A stretch of 64,000 nucleotides of DNA from Streptacidiphilus sp041262165 (GTDB lineage Bacteria; Actinomycetota; Actinomycetes; Streptomycetales; Streptomycetaceae): contig NZ_JBGCBY010000012.1 of the NCBI RefSeq assembly GCF_041262165.1, positions 62,001 to 126,000 on the forward strand, given 5' to 3'. The position numbers and the translations under genes were made by a program. The notes beneath the pieces were generated by a model. That model worked only from the letters and a program-made list of their open reading frames with translations, did not search any database and was not told the origin of the DNA. This document shows positions 26,458-34,925 of this stretch, in pieces; within the stretch, counting starts at the first letter, position 1; every line of letters begins with the position of its first letter.

Positions 26458-27390
26458 TTACTGTTCGCCGCGCCCGTCGAGGCAGCGCGACAGCCAGTCG
26501 GCGGCCTCGCTGAACTCCGCGTCCGAGGTCCCCTGCCGCACCTTCGGGGCGACCTTGTCCGCGCGCGGGTACGAACCGAGGAAGCGCACCTTCGGGCAGA
26601 TCCGATGCAGCCCCATCAGCGCCTCGCTCACCCGCCGGTCGGTGATGTGCCCCTCGGCGTCCACGGAGAAGCAGTACTGGCCGAGCCCTTCGCCGGTGGG
26701 GCGCGACTCGATTCGGGTCAGGTTCACCCCGCGCACCGCGAACTCCTGCAGCAGTTCCAGCAGCGCGCCCGGATGGTCGTCGGCCAGCCAGAACACCGAC
26801 GAGGTCTTGTCCGCGCCGGTCGGCGCCGCGGTTCGGCCGGGACGCCCCACCAGGACGAAGCGCGTGGTGGCGCTGGACGCGTCGTGGATGTCCGTGACCA
26901 GCGGCTCGAGCCCGTACAGCGGGGCGGCGAACTCCCCGGCGAAGGCGCCCTCGAAGCGTCCCTCCTGAACCAGCCGTGCCCCGTCCGCGTTCGACGCCGC
27001 CGACTCCCAGTGCGCGTCCGGCAGGTTCGCCGCCAGCCAGCGTCGCACCTGGGGCTGGGCGACGGGGTGCCCGGTGACCGTCTTCACGTCCGTCAGCGCC
27101 GTGCCCGGCCGCACCAGCAGCGCGAACGCGATCGGCAGCAGAACCTCCCGGTAGATCATCAGCGGGGTGCCGGTGGCCAGCTCGTCCAGCGTCGCGGTGA
27201 CGCCGCCCTCCACCGAGTTCTCGATCGGCACCAGCGCCGCCGCCGCCGCACCGCTGCGCACCGCGTCCAGCGCCGCCGGCACGGACACCGACGGAACCAG
27301 CTCCCGCGTCGCCGCCTCGGGCAACGTCCGCAGGGCCGCCTCGGTGAACGTGCCCTCGGGGCCGAGGTAGGTATAGCGAGTGGCGGACAA
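26458..27390 (-). CDS. pheA: Prephenate dehydratase
   Basis: 310 residues. It converts prephenate to phenylpyruvate in phenylalanine synthesis. YLGPEGTFTEAAL opens the catalytic domain, PIENSVEGGV and ATTRFVLVG (the catalytic Thr-Arg-Phe) are present, and a C-terminal ACT domain has GVNLTRIESRP, the phenylalanine-binding ESRP motif, so feedback inhibition is expected. The TTG at 27390 is chosen because GGAGG lies 5 bases upstream and the protein opening matches the family. It is separated by 116 bp from the peroxidase gene upstream. Confidence 0.96.
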   Translation of the reverse strand: MSATRYTYLGPEGTFTEAALRTLPEAATRELVPSVSVPAALDAVRSGAAAAALVPIENSVEGGVTATLDELATGTPLMIYREVLLPIAFALLVRPGTALTDVKTVTGHPVAQPQVRRWLAANLPDAHWESAASNADGARLVQEGRFEGAFAGEFAAPLYGLEPLVTDIHDASSATTRFVLVGRPGRTAAPTGADKTSSVFWLADDHPGALLELLQEFAVRGVNLTRIESRPTGEGLGQYCFSVDAEGHITDRRVSEALMGLHRICPKVRFLGSYPRADKVAPKVRQGTSDAEFSEAADWLSRCLDGRGEQ

Positions 27391-27506
27391 GGAAGCCTCC
27401 GAGGGGCCGAACCGTGCACAACAGACGACTGCAACGTTAGCCACATCCCGCCTCCGGAGTCGGCGGATCTCAGTCTGCGGTCTCATGCCGGTGGTCATGC
27501 CGGTGG

Positions 27507-28763
27507 TCAGGACTCCAGCAGGGGCCGGCCGACGTAGCCGCCCGGGGCGGTGGCGCCGGGCGGGACTGCGTAGAGGCCGCTCGACTCGTGGGCGATGAAA
27601 CGGGAGAGCGCGTCGCCGCGGGAGAGCTTGCGTTGGACCGGGACGAAGCCGGTCAGCGGGTCTGACTGGAAGGCGACGAAGAGCAGGCCGGCGTCGGGGG
27701 AGCCGTCCGGGCGGAGGCCGTCGTGGTAGGAGTAACCGCGGCGGAGCATCGCCGCGCCCTGGTTGGAGGCGGGGGCGGCCACGCGGATGTGGGCGTCGCC
27801 GGGGACCGCGGGGGAGCCGTCCGGGTTCTGCCGCTCCAGGTCGACGGCGGTGCCCTCGGTGCCGCCGGACATTGGCGCTCCCGATGTCTTGCGCCGTCCG
27901 ATGACGCGTTCCTGACGCTCCTTCGGCTGCTGGTCCCAGCTGTCGAGCAGCATCCGGATCCGGCGGAACACCGCGTAGCTGCCGCCCGCCATCCAGGCCG
28001 GGTCGCCGCTTCCCTTCGCCGGGACAAACACGCGTGCGTCGAAGCCGGCGTCGGACGGCTTGGGGTTGTTGGTGCCGTCGATCTGACCCATCAGGTTCCG
28101 TCCGGTGCGCGGCTGCGCCGTCGCACCCGGGCTGCGGCTGAAGCCGCTCATCTGCCAGCGGACCGCGGCCGCGCCCGCAGCGAGGCGCTGCAGGGCGCGC
28201 ATGGCCGCGAAGGTCACCAGGGCGTCGTCGGCGCACACCTGGACCCACAGGTCGCCGTCGCTGCGCCTGCGGTCGAGGGCGTCCTCGGGGAAGGCGGGCA
28301 GCGGCGCGAGCGCCTGCGGCAGCTGCGCGGACAGCCCCGTCTTCGCGAAGAGGGAGGCGCCGAAGCCGAAGGTGACGGTGAGCGAGCAGGGACCGGCGTC
28401 CAGCGCGACATCGTCGGCGAGGCCCTGCGGGGAGCGGCCCTCGGCCATGGCGGCGGCTGCGGCTGACCAGCGCTTCAGCAGGGAGATGAGTCCGGGACGG
28501 GCCGTGCCCGCTGTCAGGTCGAAGGCGGTGGCGTACATCCGGGCCTGCATGGGTTCGACGATGCCCGGCTGATGCGTCCCGAAGAAGGGGACGGAGTCCG
28601 TGCCGAGGGCCGTGAGCGGAGGGTGGGTGCCGGAGTTCTGCGACGTGCTCGCGAGGACGTGCGCCCCGCTGTTCGCGCCCGCGCCTGTCGCGAGCCCCGC
28701 AGCGCCCGCGACCCCGGCGGTGGCGAGCAGCCGCCGCCGGGACACCTGCTGATCGTCCGTCAT
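27507..28763 (-). CDS. dtpA: Dyp-type heme peroxidase, Tat-exported
   Basis: 418 residues. A twin-arginine signal (SRRRLLATAGVAGAAGL, ~8-24) sends the folded heme protein across the membrane. The GQIDGTNN segment (~205) is the GxxDG heme/peroxide motif, DAHIRVA carries the proximal heme His, and LRRGYSYHDGL is the conserved distal end. Family members decolorise dyes; in S. lividans DtpA acts with Sco and the PCu(A)C chaperone in copper-dependent development, and the same genes follow here. The stop of the gene upstream is one base from its start, so it ends the copper operon. Confidence 0.92.
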   Translation of the reverse strand: MTDDQQVSRRRLLATAGVAGAAGLATGAGANSGAHVLASTSQNSGTHPPLTALGTDSVPFFGTHQPGIVEPMQARMYATAFDLTAGTARPGLISLLKRWSAAAAAMAEGRSPQGLADDVALDAGPCSLTVTFGFGASLFAKTGLSAQLPQALAPLPAFPEDALDRRRSDGDLWVQVCADDALVTFAAMRALQRLAAGAAAVRWQMSGFSRSPGATAQPRTGRNLMGQIDGTNNPKPSDAGFDARVFVPAKGSGDPAWMAGGSYAVFRRIRMLLDSWDQQPKERQERVIGRRKTSGAPMSGGTEGTAVDLERQNPDGSPAVPGDAHIRVAAPASNQGAAMLRRGYSYHDGLRPDGSPDAGLLFVAFQSDPLTGFVPVQRKLSRGDALSRFIAHESSGLYAVPPGATAPGGYVGRPLLES

Positions 28764-28764
28764 A

Positions 28765-30915
28765 TCAGTTCACCTGCATCTGCGCGGTCACGGTCGTCTC
28801 GTCGATGGCGTCCGAGCGGACGCTCACCGACAGCTGCCAGCTGCCTGACATCGGAAGCTGGAGGCCGGAGGCGGCCCAGTGGCCCACGTCCACCTTGTCG
28901 AGCTTCACCGCGAGCGGTCCCAGGCTCTTGGCTGGGAGGGTCAGTGAGACGTCCAGCTCGGGGACGTCCACGGGCTTACCGCTGTTGTCGTAGACGTAAG
29001 CGTGCAGCTGGTTCTGGCCCACCCGGGCCGGGTGGATCTCGATGGTGACCCTGCCCTTGGCGCTGTCGCCGGGCCCGCCGGTGTCGAAGGGGAGGGTGAG
29101 GTCGACGGGTTGGGGTTGCGCCACGGGGGAGGTGCCACCTGCGCCCTGCGCCTGCGCTTGGGCCTGGGCGGTGACGGCGCGTCCGGGCGGCGCGTTGGTG
29201 AGCAGGGTGGTGACGACCAGGACCACGACGGCGAAGGTTACTTCCAGCAGGACGGAACGCAGCAGCATTCCGCGCGCAGGGCTGGCCTCGCGGGCGCGCT
29301 GCGCGGAGGCCGACCGGCGCGCCGCGTGCTGGCGGTCCAGTTGCGCCTGGCGGACCGGGTCGTCGGAGCTGGGTGAAGCCGGGGATGGGGTGGCGGGTCG
29401 GGACTCGGCTTGGCTCTGGGGCTGGACCTCGGAATCGGAGGCGGCGATCGCAGGAGTGGCGATGGCGGTGTTGAGGGCGGCCTCTTGCGGCTCGGCCGCA
29501 GCTTCGTCCTCGGCCTCGCCTGCTGCCACGACGTCGGGCTCCGCGCGGAGCAGCGCCGCGGCCTCTTGCGGCTCGGCCGCAGCTTCGTCCTCGGCCTCGC
29601 CTGCTGCCACGACGTCGGGCTCCGCGCGGAGCAGCGCCGTCCAGCGGCGGGACATCCACGCCGCCGCCAGGATCACCAGCACCGCGCCGATCTTGACGAG
29701 CAGCAGCCGCCCGTACGTGGTCGTGGTGAGCGCGCTCCAGGAGCCGAGGCCGCGCCACGCCTGGTAGACGCCGGTGCCGACCAGGGCGCTTACGGAGCAG
29801 AGCGCGACCGTCGAGAAGCGCTCAACCTGTCGTACCCCTATTCCCCCGTCGGCCACGGCAGTGCGCAGTCCGACGAGGACCGCGGCCAACCCGCCGAGCC
29901 AGCAGGCCATGGCGCTCAGGTGCACCACGTCCAGGGGGACCGCGAGGCCGACCTGGATGCCGACCGAGGCGTGATCGGCGAGTGCCCAGGTGCAGGCCAG
30001 GGCGATGGAGAGCACTGCTCCGGCGATGCCCAGGGTGGTGCGCAGACGGCGCTCCGTTCTGAGATCGGTGCTCTCGTCCTGCGGCAGGCCGATGCCGGTC
30101 TGCCCCGCCAGCAGTGACAGGAACACCCCGACCGCGGCGAGCAGCAGTATCCGCACCACCAGCAGCGTCCCCAGCCGCTCGCCCAAGGTCTGCTGAACAA
30201 CCGTCAGATCGAAGGCCGCGCCAAGCCCGGTCGCTGCCTCGTAGGGCCCGCGCAGCAGCAGTTGGGCCACCGTCGCCAGCAGCAGCGCCGCCCAGCCGCC
30301 GAGCATCAACCGCTGCACGGAGCGCAGCCGTACCCCGGACGGCCAGCAGAGCAGCACCAGCGCGACCGAACCGGCCAGCAGCGCGAACGCGCCGTACTGC
30401 ACGCTCCGCGCGCTTCCGTAGAGGAATCCCACCAGCGCGTCGCCACGGGTGGCCTGCTCACCGGCGACGGCCGTGGTGCTGGAGGCATGTCCGTAGGAGA
30501 AGGTGTACGCGCCGGAGACCGGGTGGGTGTCGGCGGAGATGGCCCGCCAAGCGACCGTGTAGGTGCCCTGGGCGAGAGCGGTGCCGAGCTGGACCCGTGC
30601 GGTGGAGTCGTCGTTCCCTGCGTGCCCGCTGCTGCCGGTGTCGACGCGCTTGCCGCTGGGGTCGAACACCCGCACGGCGTCGGACTCCAGCGTGACCTGC
30701 TCACTGAAGTGCAGCGTCACCTGGGTCGGCGCGGCCTGCACGACCGAGCCCTGCGCAGGATCGGTGGACAGCAGCGCCGCGTGCGCGGACGCGCCGGTAG
30801 CCCCGGCGAGCATCAGCCCGAGCAGGGCGGCGAGCAGCGTGAGCAGTGCGGCTGCGGTGCGCTTGGGCGGGCGGCAGGCTCCCAGCATGGTGTCTGTCAG
30901 CATGGTGTCCGTCAC
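28765..30915 (-). CDS. CopC-CopD-YtkA fusion copper protein
   Basis: About 716 residues. A signal peptide is followed by a CopC domain opening HAALLSTDPAQG with a second His in HPVSGAYTFSYGH, the Cu(II) ligands. About eight membrane helices of CopD follow (~170-470), with a cytoplasmic low-complexity segment holding two identical 27-residue repeats (~427-480). A further helix (VLLEVTFAVVVLVVTTLLT) precedes a C-terminal YtkA-like domain. Such YcnJ-type fusions import or hand on copper. GTG at 30915 overlaps the PCu(A)C stop (GTGA); ATG at 30903 is an alternative, and MLTDTM-like codons are themselves duplicated there. Confidence 0.9.
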   Translation of the reverse strand: MTDTMLTDTMLGACRPPKRTAAALLTLLAALLGLMLAGATGASAHAALLSTDPAQGSVVQAAPTQVTLHFSEQVTLESDAVRVFDPSGKRVDTGSSGHAGNDDSTARVQLGTALAQGTYTVAWRAISADTHPVSGAYTFSYGHASSTTAVAGEQATRGDALVGFLYGSARSVQYGAFALLAGSVALVLLCWPSGVRLRSVQRLMLGGWAALLLATVAQLLLRGPYEAATGLGAAFDLTVVQQTLGERLGTLLVVRILLLAAVGVFLSLLAGQTGIGLPQDESTDLRTERRLRTTLGIAGAVLSIALACTWALADHASVGIQVGLAVPLDVVHLSAMACWLGGLAAVLVGLRTAVADGGIGVRQVERFSTVALCSVSALVGTGVYQAWRGLGSWSALTTTTYGRLLLVKIGAVLVILAAAWMSRRWTALLRAEPDVVAAGEAEDEAAAEPQEAAALLRAEPDVVAAGEAEDEAAAEPQEAALNTAIATPAIAASDSEVQPQSQAESRPATPSPASPSSDDPVRQAQLDRQHAARRSASAQRAREASPARGMLLRSVLLEVTFAVVVLVVTTLLTNAPPGRAVTAQAQAQAQGAGGTSPVAQPQPVDLTLPFDTGGPGDSAKGRVTIEIHPARVGQNQLHAYVYDNSGKPVDVPELDVSLTLPAKSLGPLAVKLDKVDVGHWAASGLQLPMSGSWQLSVSVRSDAIDETTVTAQMQVN
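29477..29638 (-). repeat. Two perfect 81-bp tandem repeats inside the CopC/D gene
   Basis: The 81-bp unit starting at 29477 is repeated exactly from 29558. It encodes 27 residues (AALLRAEPDVVAAGEAEDEA and seven more) twice, in frame, in the acidic cytoplasmic loop. Identity at every base suggests a recent slip or unequal exchange. Confidence 0.9.
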
Positions 30916-31382
30916 TTCGGGGGCTGGTAGGTCAGCGGCTGGACGGTGGCGTGGACGGTGACCGTCCCGGAGTGCTCGAAGGTGAGCCGCAGGTCGACGG
31001 TCCGCCCGACCTCGGGCGCGGGCGAGATGCCCATCAGCATGACGTGCCTGCCGCCACGTGCGAGGAGAGCAGTGGCGTGCCCGGGTACGTCCAGGCCGTC
31101 GATCCGGTCCATCGAGGTCGCCGTGGACGCGTCGATCTCCGCACTCCGCGCGTCCGGGCTGCTCACAGCGACCAGGCGGTCGGACGTGCCGCCGCTGTTG
31201 CTGATCCGGAAGTACGCCGCGGCCATGTCCGGGGAGGCGGGCAGGGGTATGTACGCCCCCTCGACGCTGATCTTCGCAGCCGAGCGGTCCACCGGAGTGA
31301 CGCCGCCACACGCGGCCAACGTCGCTCCCAGAGCCGCGATCGCCGCCGCGACCGCCGCGCCTGCCAGCCCGGCCCGCCTCAC
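30912..31382 (-). CDS. ecuC: PCu(A)C-type extracytoplasmic copper chaperone lipoprotein
   Basis: 156 residues. Lipoprotein signal ending LAACGG. The domain follows the PCu(A)C pattern: AAYFRISN, a MDRIDGLDVP segment with the conserved Met, and RHVMLMG with the C-terminal His and Met ligands. The usual first His (Glu-Leu-His) is replaced: the segment reads AEIDAS. It would bind Cu(I) outside the membrane and pass it to Sco and cytochrome oxidase. GTG start overlaps the Sco stop and its own stop overlaps the CopC/D start, so the three are translated in series. Confidence 0.9.
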   Translation of the reverse strand: MRRAGLAGAAVAAAIAALGATLAACGGVTPVDRSAAKISVEGAYIPLPASPDMAAAYFRISNSGGTSDRLVAVSSPDARSAEIDASTATSMDRIDGLDVPGHATALLARGGRHVMLMGISPAPEVGRTVDLRLTFEHSGTVTVHATVQPLTYQPPK

Positions 31383-32044
31383 GCGGTCACGCCCTTGATC
31401 AGCAGTGGCAGGTCGTGCTGGTAGTCCGCCGACGCCGTCCCGCTGGTGTAGAGGACATGCGCCTTGTTGTCGGTGGGGAGGAACGCCAGCACCTGGGCTC
31501 CGTGCACCGGCTCCTGCCCCTGCGCCGGTGCGGCCACGTACACGCCGACCGACTTGGCCGCCTGGATGATGGTGGCGATGTCGCCGGTCAGACCCACGAA
31601 GCTGCTGTTGAACGAGTTGAGCCAGCTGCGCAGGGTGCTCGGGGTGTCCTTGGCGGGGTCGGTGGTCACGAAGACCACGGCGATCTGCTGCTGCTGGGAC
31701 TTGGGCAGCTTGGACACAGCCACCGCGATGTCGCCCATGGTGGTGGGGCAGACGTCCGGGCAGTGGGTGTAGCCGAAGTAGAGCAGCACGGTCCGGCCCG
31801 CCGTCTGCTGCGCCAGGTTGTAGGGCTTGCCGCTGGTGTCGGTCAGGGTGACGTCCGGCTTGGTGAAGGTGCGGCCCAGGTAGCTGCCCTTGTACGGCGA
31901 GTTGTTCGTCTGTGCGGAGGGCTGGTTCGCCGAGCTGTCCCCGGAGCTGCCGGTCGAGCCACTGCCGCAGGCGCTGAGCAGGAGCGCGGCGGAGGCGGCG
32001 ACGGCGCCGGTGAGCAGGGAGCGGCGACGCAGGGTGTGCGACAT
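31379..32044 (-). CDS. sco: Sco1/SenC copper chaperone lipoprotein
   Basis: About 221 residues from ATG 32044 (GGA six bases before it; ATG 32059 is possible). Arg-rich N-terminus and lipobox LLSAC (~Cys 28). The thioredoxin fold carries YFGYTHCPDVCPTTMGD with the copper-binding CxxxC, and VHGAQVLAF the third ligand His. Sco proteins load the CuA site of cytochrome c oxidase. First gene of the run Sco - PCu(A)C - CopC/D - Dyp peroxidase; a hairpin at 32142-32181 separates it from the YcnI-like gene. Confidence 0.93.
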   Translation of the reverse strand: MSHTLRRRSLLTGAVAASAALLLSACGSGSTGSSGDSSANQPSAQTNNSPYKGSYLGRTFTKPDVTLTDTSGKPYNLAQQTAGRTVLLYFGYTHCPDVCPTTMGDIAVAVSKLPKSQQQQIAVVFVTTDPAKDTPSTLRSWLNSFNSSFVGLTGDIATIIQAAKSVGVYVAAPAQGQEPVHGAQVLAFLPTDNKAHVLYTSGTASADYQHDLPLLIKGVTA

Positions 32045-32141
32045 CGAAGATCCATTCATGGTCGGGCGGTGGCGCCGCCCGAGGGTGAGGGGCAAGGGCG
32101 GGGCGACGGTGCGGGCGCGGGTGTCGGGCAGGCCAGGTGGG

Positions 32142-32181
32142 GCGCGGGGCGGACGGAGCTGCTGCCCCGTCCGCCCCGCGC
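32142..32181 (-). terminator. Hairpin terminator after the YcnI-like gene
   Basis: A perfect 15-bp stem (GCGCGGGGCGGACGG and its complement) with a 10-base loop directly follows the stop codon at 32186 on the minus strand. Confidence 0.8.
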
Positions 32182-32185
32182 GGGA

Positions 32186-32935
32186 TCAGCCGTCGCTGCG
32201 GGTCGCGCTGCCCCGGCGCCAGCCGAGGAAGCCGAAGCCGACGCCGAGCAGGCCGACGACCACTCCGACTCCGCCGAGCACGCGCGCCGTGGTGTCGCTG
32301 CCGGACGCCCTGGCAGCGGACGCCTTCGCAGCGGACGCCGCGGCCGCGGACGGCGCGGAAGTCGCCGTGCTGGTGGTGCTGATCGCGCTGGTGAGGTGGA
32401 GCACCGGCGCCGGGTTGGCGGGCGCGGGCTGCCCCGCCTGGACGGGCTGGATCCAGCGCACCACCGTGCCGTCGCTGTAGGTCTGCAGGGCCTTGAACGT
32501 CAACTGGTCGGTGTCACTGGGCAGCTGGCCGAAGTCCACGGTGAAGTCCTGGTAGTGCCCGGGGTCGATGCTGCCGCCCGTCCAGGTGATCGAGGAGACG
32601 GCGTCGGTGATGGCGCCGTCGTCGGTCTGGATCGGGGTCTTGAGCTTGCTCGTGGCGATGGCGGCCTTCCACCCGGGCATGGAGTTCACCAGCACGGAGG
32701 GGATGGGGTGGTCCGTCGGGAAGTAGACCTGCACCTCGGTGGTGGTCGCGCCGTCCTTCTCGTTGGGGACCCGGAAGGAGAATGCCTGGTCGGACGCGCC
32801 CTTGGCGGCGCTGGAGGGTTGCACGGTGACGTGCGCCGAGGCGGATCCGACGAGCAGCAGGACACCGGCGGCGGCGAGGGCCCCGATCGTGCCGACACGG
32901 CGCTTCGCGGTCGCGGTCATGGCGATGGTACGCAT
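32186..32935 (-). CDS. YcnI/DUF1775-type copper-binding membrane-anchored protein
   Basis: 249 residues. Signal peptide cleaved at ASA-HVTVQP, leaving an N-terminal His that in YcnI is part of the copper site. The DUF1775 domain (~35-185) includes FSFRVPNE, MPGWKAAI (conserved Trp) and SDGTVVRWIQP. A Ser/Ala linker leads to a C-terminal membrane helix (GVGVVVGLLGVGFGFLGW) and Arg-rich tail. It lies upstream of the Sco operon but has its own terminator. It probably holds copper at the outer face of the membrane. Confidence 0.9.
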   Translation of the reverse strand: MRTIAMTATAKRRVGTIGALAAAGVLLLVGSASAHVTVQPSSAAKGASDQAFSFRVPNEKDGATTTEVQVYFPTDHPIPSVLVNSMPGWKAAIATSKLKTPIQTDDGAITDAVSSITWTGGSIDPGHYQDFTVDFGQLPSDTDQLTFKALQTYSDGTVVRWIQPVQAGQPAPANPAPVLHLTSAISTTSTATSAPSAAAASAAKASAARASGSDTTARVLGGVGVVVGLLGVGFGFLGWRRGSATRSDG

Positions 32936-33048
32936 GGAATACAGCTCTCCTGATGAGGAGGAACGTGGACAGGACGGCGTGGTCGGCCTGCCCTGTCCGC
33001 GCCACCGGAGCTGCCTCCGGAGCAGGAGTGCGTCGCGTGGGCGCAGGG

Positions 33049-33942
33049 TCAGGCCGCGAGCGCCAGGGGTGGCCCGCGCCGGACGACCTGGTGCCGCAGC
33101 AGTGCTGCCCGGGGAAGTCGCCTGTTTCGGGTGTCCCTGGTGCCGAGCCGCGCCGTTCCGTCAGGGGTGCCGAGGGCACCGAGCAGGCCGCGCAGCAGTG
33201 CGGTGGCCAGCGCGAGCAGGGTGCGCAGCGGCGCGGTCCAGGTCTGCGCGAGGGTCTCGGTGACCTGGGCGGTGAGCCGGATCAGCCGCCACACGGCGGC
33301 CTCGCCGCGTCGAAGCCACCAGCCGGCGGTCAGTGCGGCGGTGAGGTGGCCGAGCATCATCAGCGGGGAGAGGCCGAGGAACGCGGCGTGGGTCCAGAAG
33401 GGCAGGTGAGGGGCGACAAGAGAAGAGAGGTGCGGGTCCAGACCTGCCTGGCTGATGATCTGACCGGCCGTGGTCCCCGGGGGAAGCGCGAGGGCGGAGC
33501 CGGAACCGTCGGGACCGCAGATCAGCCGGGCGGCGAGCGCGTCCAGCGCGCTCGCCGCACCGGAGCCTCCCGCACTGGGGCTCCCGGTCATGCCGCCCAC
33601 ACCCGCCATGGCAGGCATCGCAGGCATGGCAGGCATCGCCGCCATCCGGCTCATCGCCGCCTGGTGGAACAGCAGATGCAGCCCGAGTTGGCCGACGGCG
33701 AGCCCGGCCGCGATGGAGGGCAGCGAGCGTTCCCGGCCGGCGAGCGCCGCCGCGACAGCCCACACGGCGATCCCGCCGAGCAGCAGTGCGTCCAGGGGGA
33801 TCGCTCCGCCGCCCGCGATGCAGTGCCCGAGCGCGGACACCGCGACGCAGACCGCCGCGAAGGGCAGTGCCCTCAGTACGCGAAGGTCCAGTGCGGCGGC
33901 GTGATCCGGCCTGGACGCCGGAGCCTCGGGGTACACAGACAT
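33049..33942 (-). CDS. Integral membrane protein with Met-rich loop, copper cluster
   Basis: About 297 residues from ATG 33942; the open frame continues to 34065 but the upstream part is Arg-rich and unlikely. Five or six hydrophobic segments (~27-45, ~52-70, ~78-95, ~190-210, ~240-260). Between the third and fourth lies an outer loop with HQAAMSRMAAMPAMPAMPAM and a GGM end: six Met and one His in a regular M-P-A rhythm, the composition of Cu(I)-binding loops. It is next to five copper genes on the same strand. The family is not named with confidence; a role in copper handling is inference. Confidence 0.75.
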   Translation of the reverse strand: MSVYPEAPASRPDHAAALDLRVLRALPFAAVCVAVSALGHCIAGGGAIPLDALLLGGIAVWAVAAALAGRERSLPSIAAGLAVGQLGLHLLFHQAAMSRMAAMPAMPAMPAMAGVGGMTGSPSAGGSGAASALDALAARLICGPDGSGSALALPPGTTAGQIISQAGLDPHLSSLVAPHLPFWTHAAFLGLSPLMMLGHLTAALTAGWWLRRGEAAVWRLIRLTAQVTETLAQTWTAPLRTLLALATALLRGLLGALGTPDGTARLGTRDTRNRRLPRAALLRHQVVRRGPPLALAA

Positions 33943-34106
33943 GACGGTCGTCAGTCTCTCATCGGGGGTTGCGCGCCCCCCGACGGGGTGCCCGTCCCGC
34001 GTCGAGCCGTGGGAGCGCACGCCCGCGCGCGCACCAATGCGCGCACCCCTCAGCGTGCTCCACACCTGTCCCTTTACCTCTGTACATCCGCCAGAGGAGT
34101 GACGAG

Positions 34107-34151
34107 ATGGCGCTGACGAGGTTGATACCCCTGAAGGTCGGTTATAGGTAG
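34107..34151 (+). CDS. Possible 14-residue leader peptide
   Basis: ATG at 34107 is preceded by AGAGGAG at a good spacing, and the frame MALTRLIPLKVGYR ends at TAG 34151, 34 bp before the next gene. It could be a leader peptide or chance; a -35/-10-like pair (TTGATA at 34122, TAGGTA at 34145) overlaps it, which argues for promoter rather than coding use. Confidence 0.25.
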   Translation: MALTRLIPLKVGYR

Positions 34152-34185
34152 TGGTATGTGGAGCCGCAGCCCGGAGGAGCCTGCC

Positions 34186-34827
34186 GTGGACATCTGGTGG
34201 TCTCTACATCTGCGGCGCGAACCGGCCAGCGTGCCCCTCGCCCGTCACATCCTGCTCGGCACCATGGCCTCGGCCGGCGTGGACCCGGACATCTCGCATG
34301 AGGTCGGCGTCGCCCTGACCGAGGCCTGCGCCAACGCCGTGGAACACGCGGCGCACATCACCGACGCCGGCGAGGACAACGGCTTCCAGGTGACCGCCAT
34401 GATCGAGGACGGCTGCCTGCGTGTCGAGATCACCGACAGCGGCCCCGGTTTCTCGGTGGATCCGGGCTTCTCCGTGGACCCCCGGTTCGCCGCTCCCGAG
34501 CCGGCGCTCCCGTCGGCCGCGTTCGCGCGTCCCGGTTCCGAGCACGGCAGACAGCGCCGCCGCCGTACTGCCCAGGCCGTCGTCGTCCGGGCCGCCGACG
34601 CGGAAGCCGCCGTCGACCTGCGCGAGCTGCGTGAACTGTCCGAGTTGTGCGAACTGCCCGAGCTGCCCGAGCTGCCCGACCTGTACGCCGAGAACGGCCG
34701 TGGCCTCTTCCTGATCCAGGCGCTCATGGACCACGTCCAGTACCGCAACCACCCCCGCAGCGGCGCCGTGGTCTCCTTCGACAAGATGCTCAAGTACCGC
34801 GACCACCCCCTGCTGCACGCCTCCTGA
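34186..34827 (+). CDS. RsbW-like ATP-binding protein (GHKL anti-sigma/kinase fold)
   Basis: About 213 residues from GTG 34186, chosen because GGAGGAG lies 6 bases upstream; ATG 34156 lacks such a site. VGVALTEACANAVEHA is the N-box, LRVEITDSGPGFS the G1 box and ENGRGLFLIQALMDHV the G2 box of HATPase_c. Between G1 and G2 is an unusual ~75-residue insert with FSVDP repeats, a QRRRRTAQ stretch and a Leu-Glu-Pro run (ELRELSELCELPELPELP). Such proteins phosphorylate anti-sigma antagonists or bind sigma factors; the partner is not visible. Confidence 0.88.
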   Translation: MDIWWSLHLRREPASVPLARHILLGTMASAGVDPDISHEVGVALTEACANAVEHAAHITDAGEDNGFQVTAMIEDGCLRVEITDSGPGFSVDPGFSVDPRFAAPEPALPSAAFARPGSEHGRQRRRRTAQAVVVRAADAEAAVDLRELRELSELCELPELPELPDLYAENGRGLFLIQALMDHVQYRNHPRSGAVVSFDKMLKYRDHPLLHAS

Positions 34828-34869
34828 AGCTTTCCGGCGTGCCTTCCGGAGCCCTTCGCGAGCTGCGGC

Positions 34870-34900
34870 TTGACCCTCACGCAACGTGAGGAGCCAGGCT
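34870..34900 (+). promoter_or_regulatory. tipA-type promoter with MerR-family operator
   Basis: TTGACC at 34870-34875 and CAGGCT at 34895-34900 are separated by 19 bp, the long spacer used by MerR-family activators, and the spacer holds a perfect palindrome CCTCACG-CAA-CGTGAGG (34875-34891). This matches the layout of the known tipA promoter, which TipAL activates when bound to thiopeptides. Confidence 0.8.
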
Positions 34901-34925
34901 GGAGCGCGGAAGGGAGAGAAGAACC

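Noticed and set aside
33590..33660. Short repeats in the Met-rich region as a CRISPR-like array
   Set aside because: They are codon-level M-P-A repeats inside a coding frame without spacers. No CRISPR array was seen anywhere in the window.
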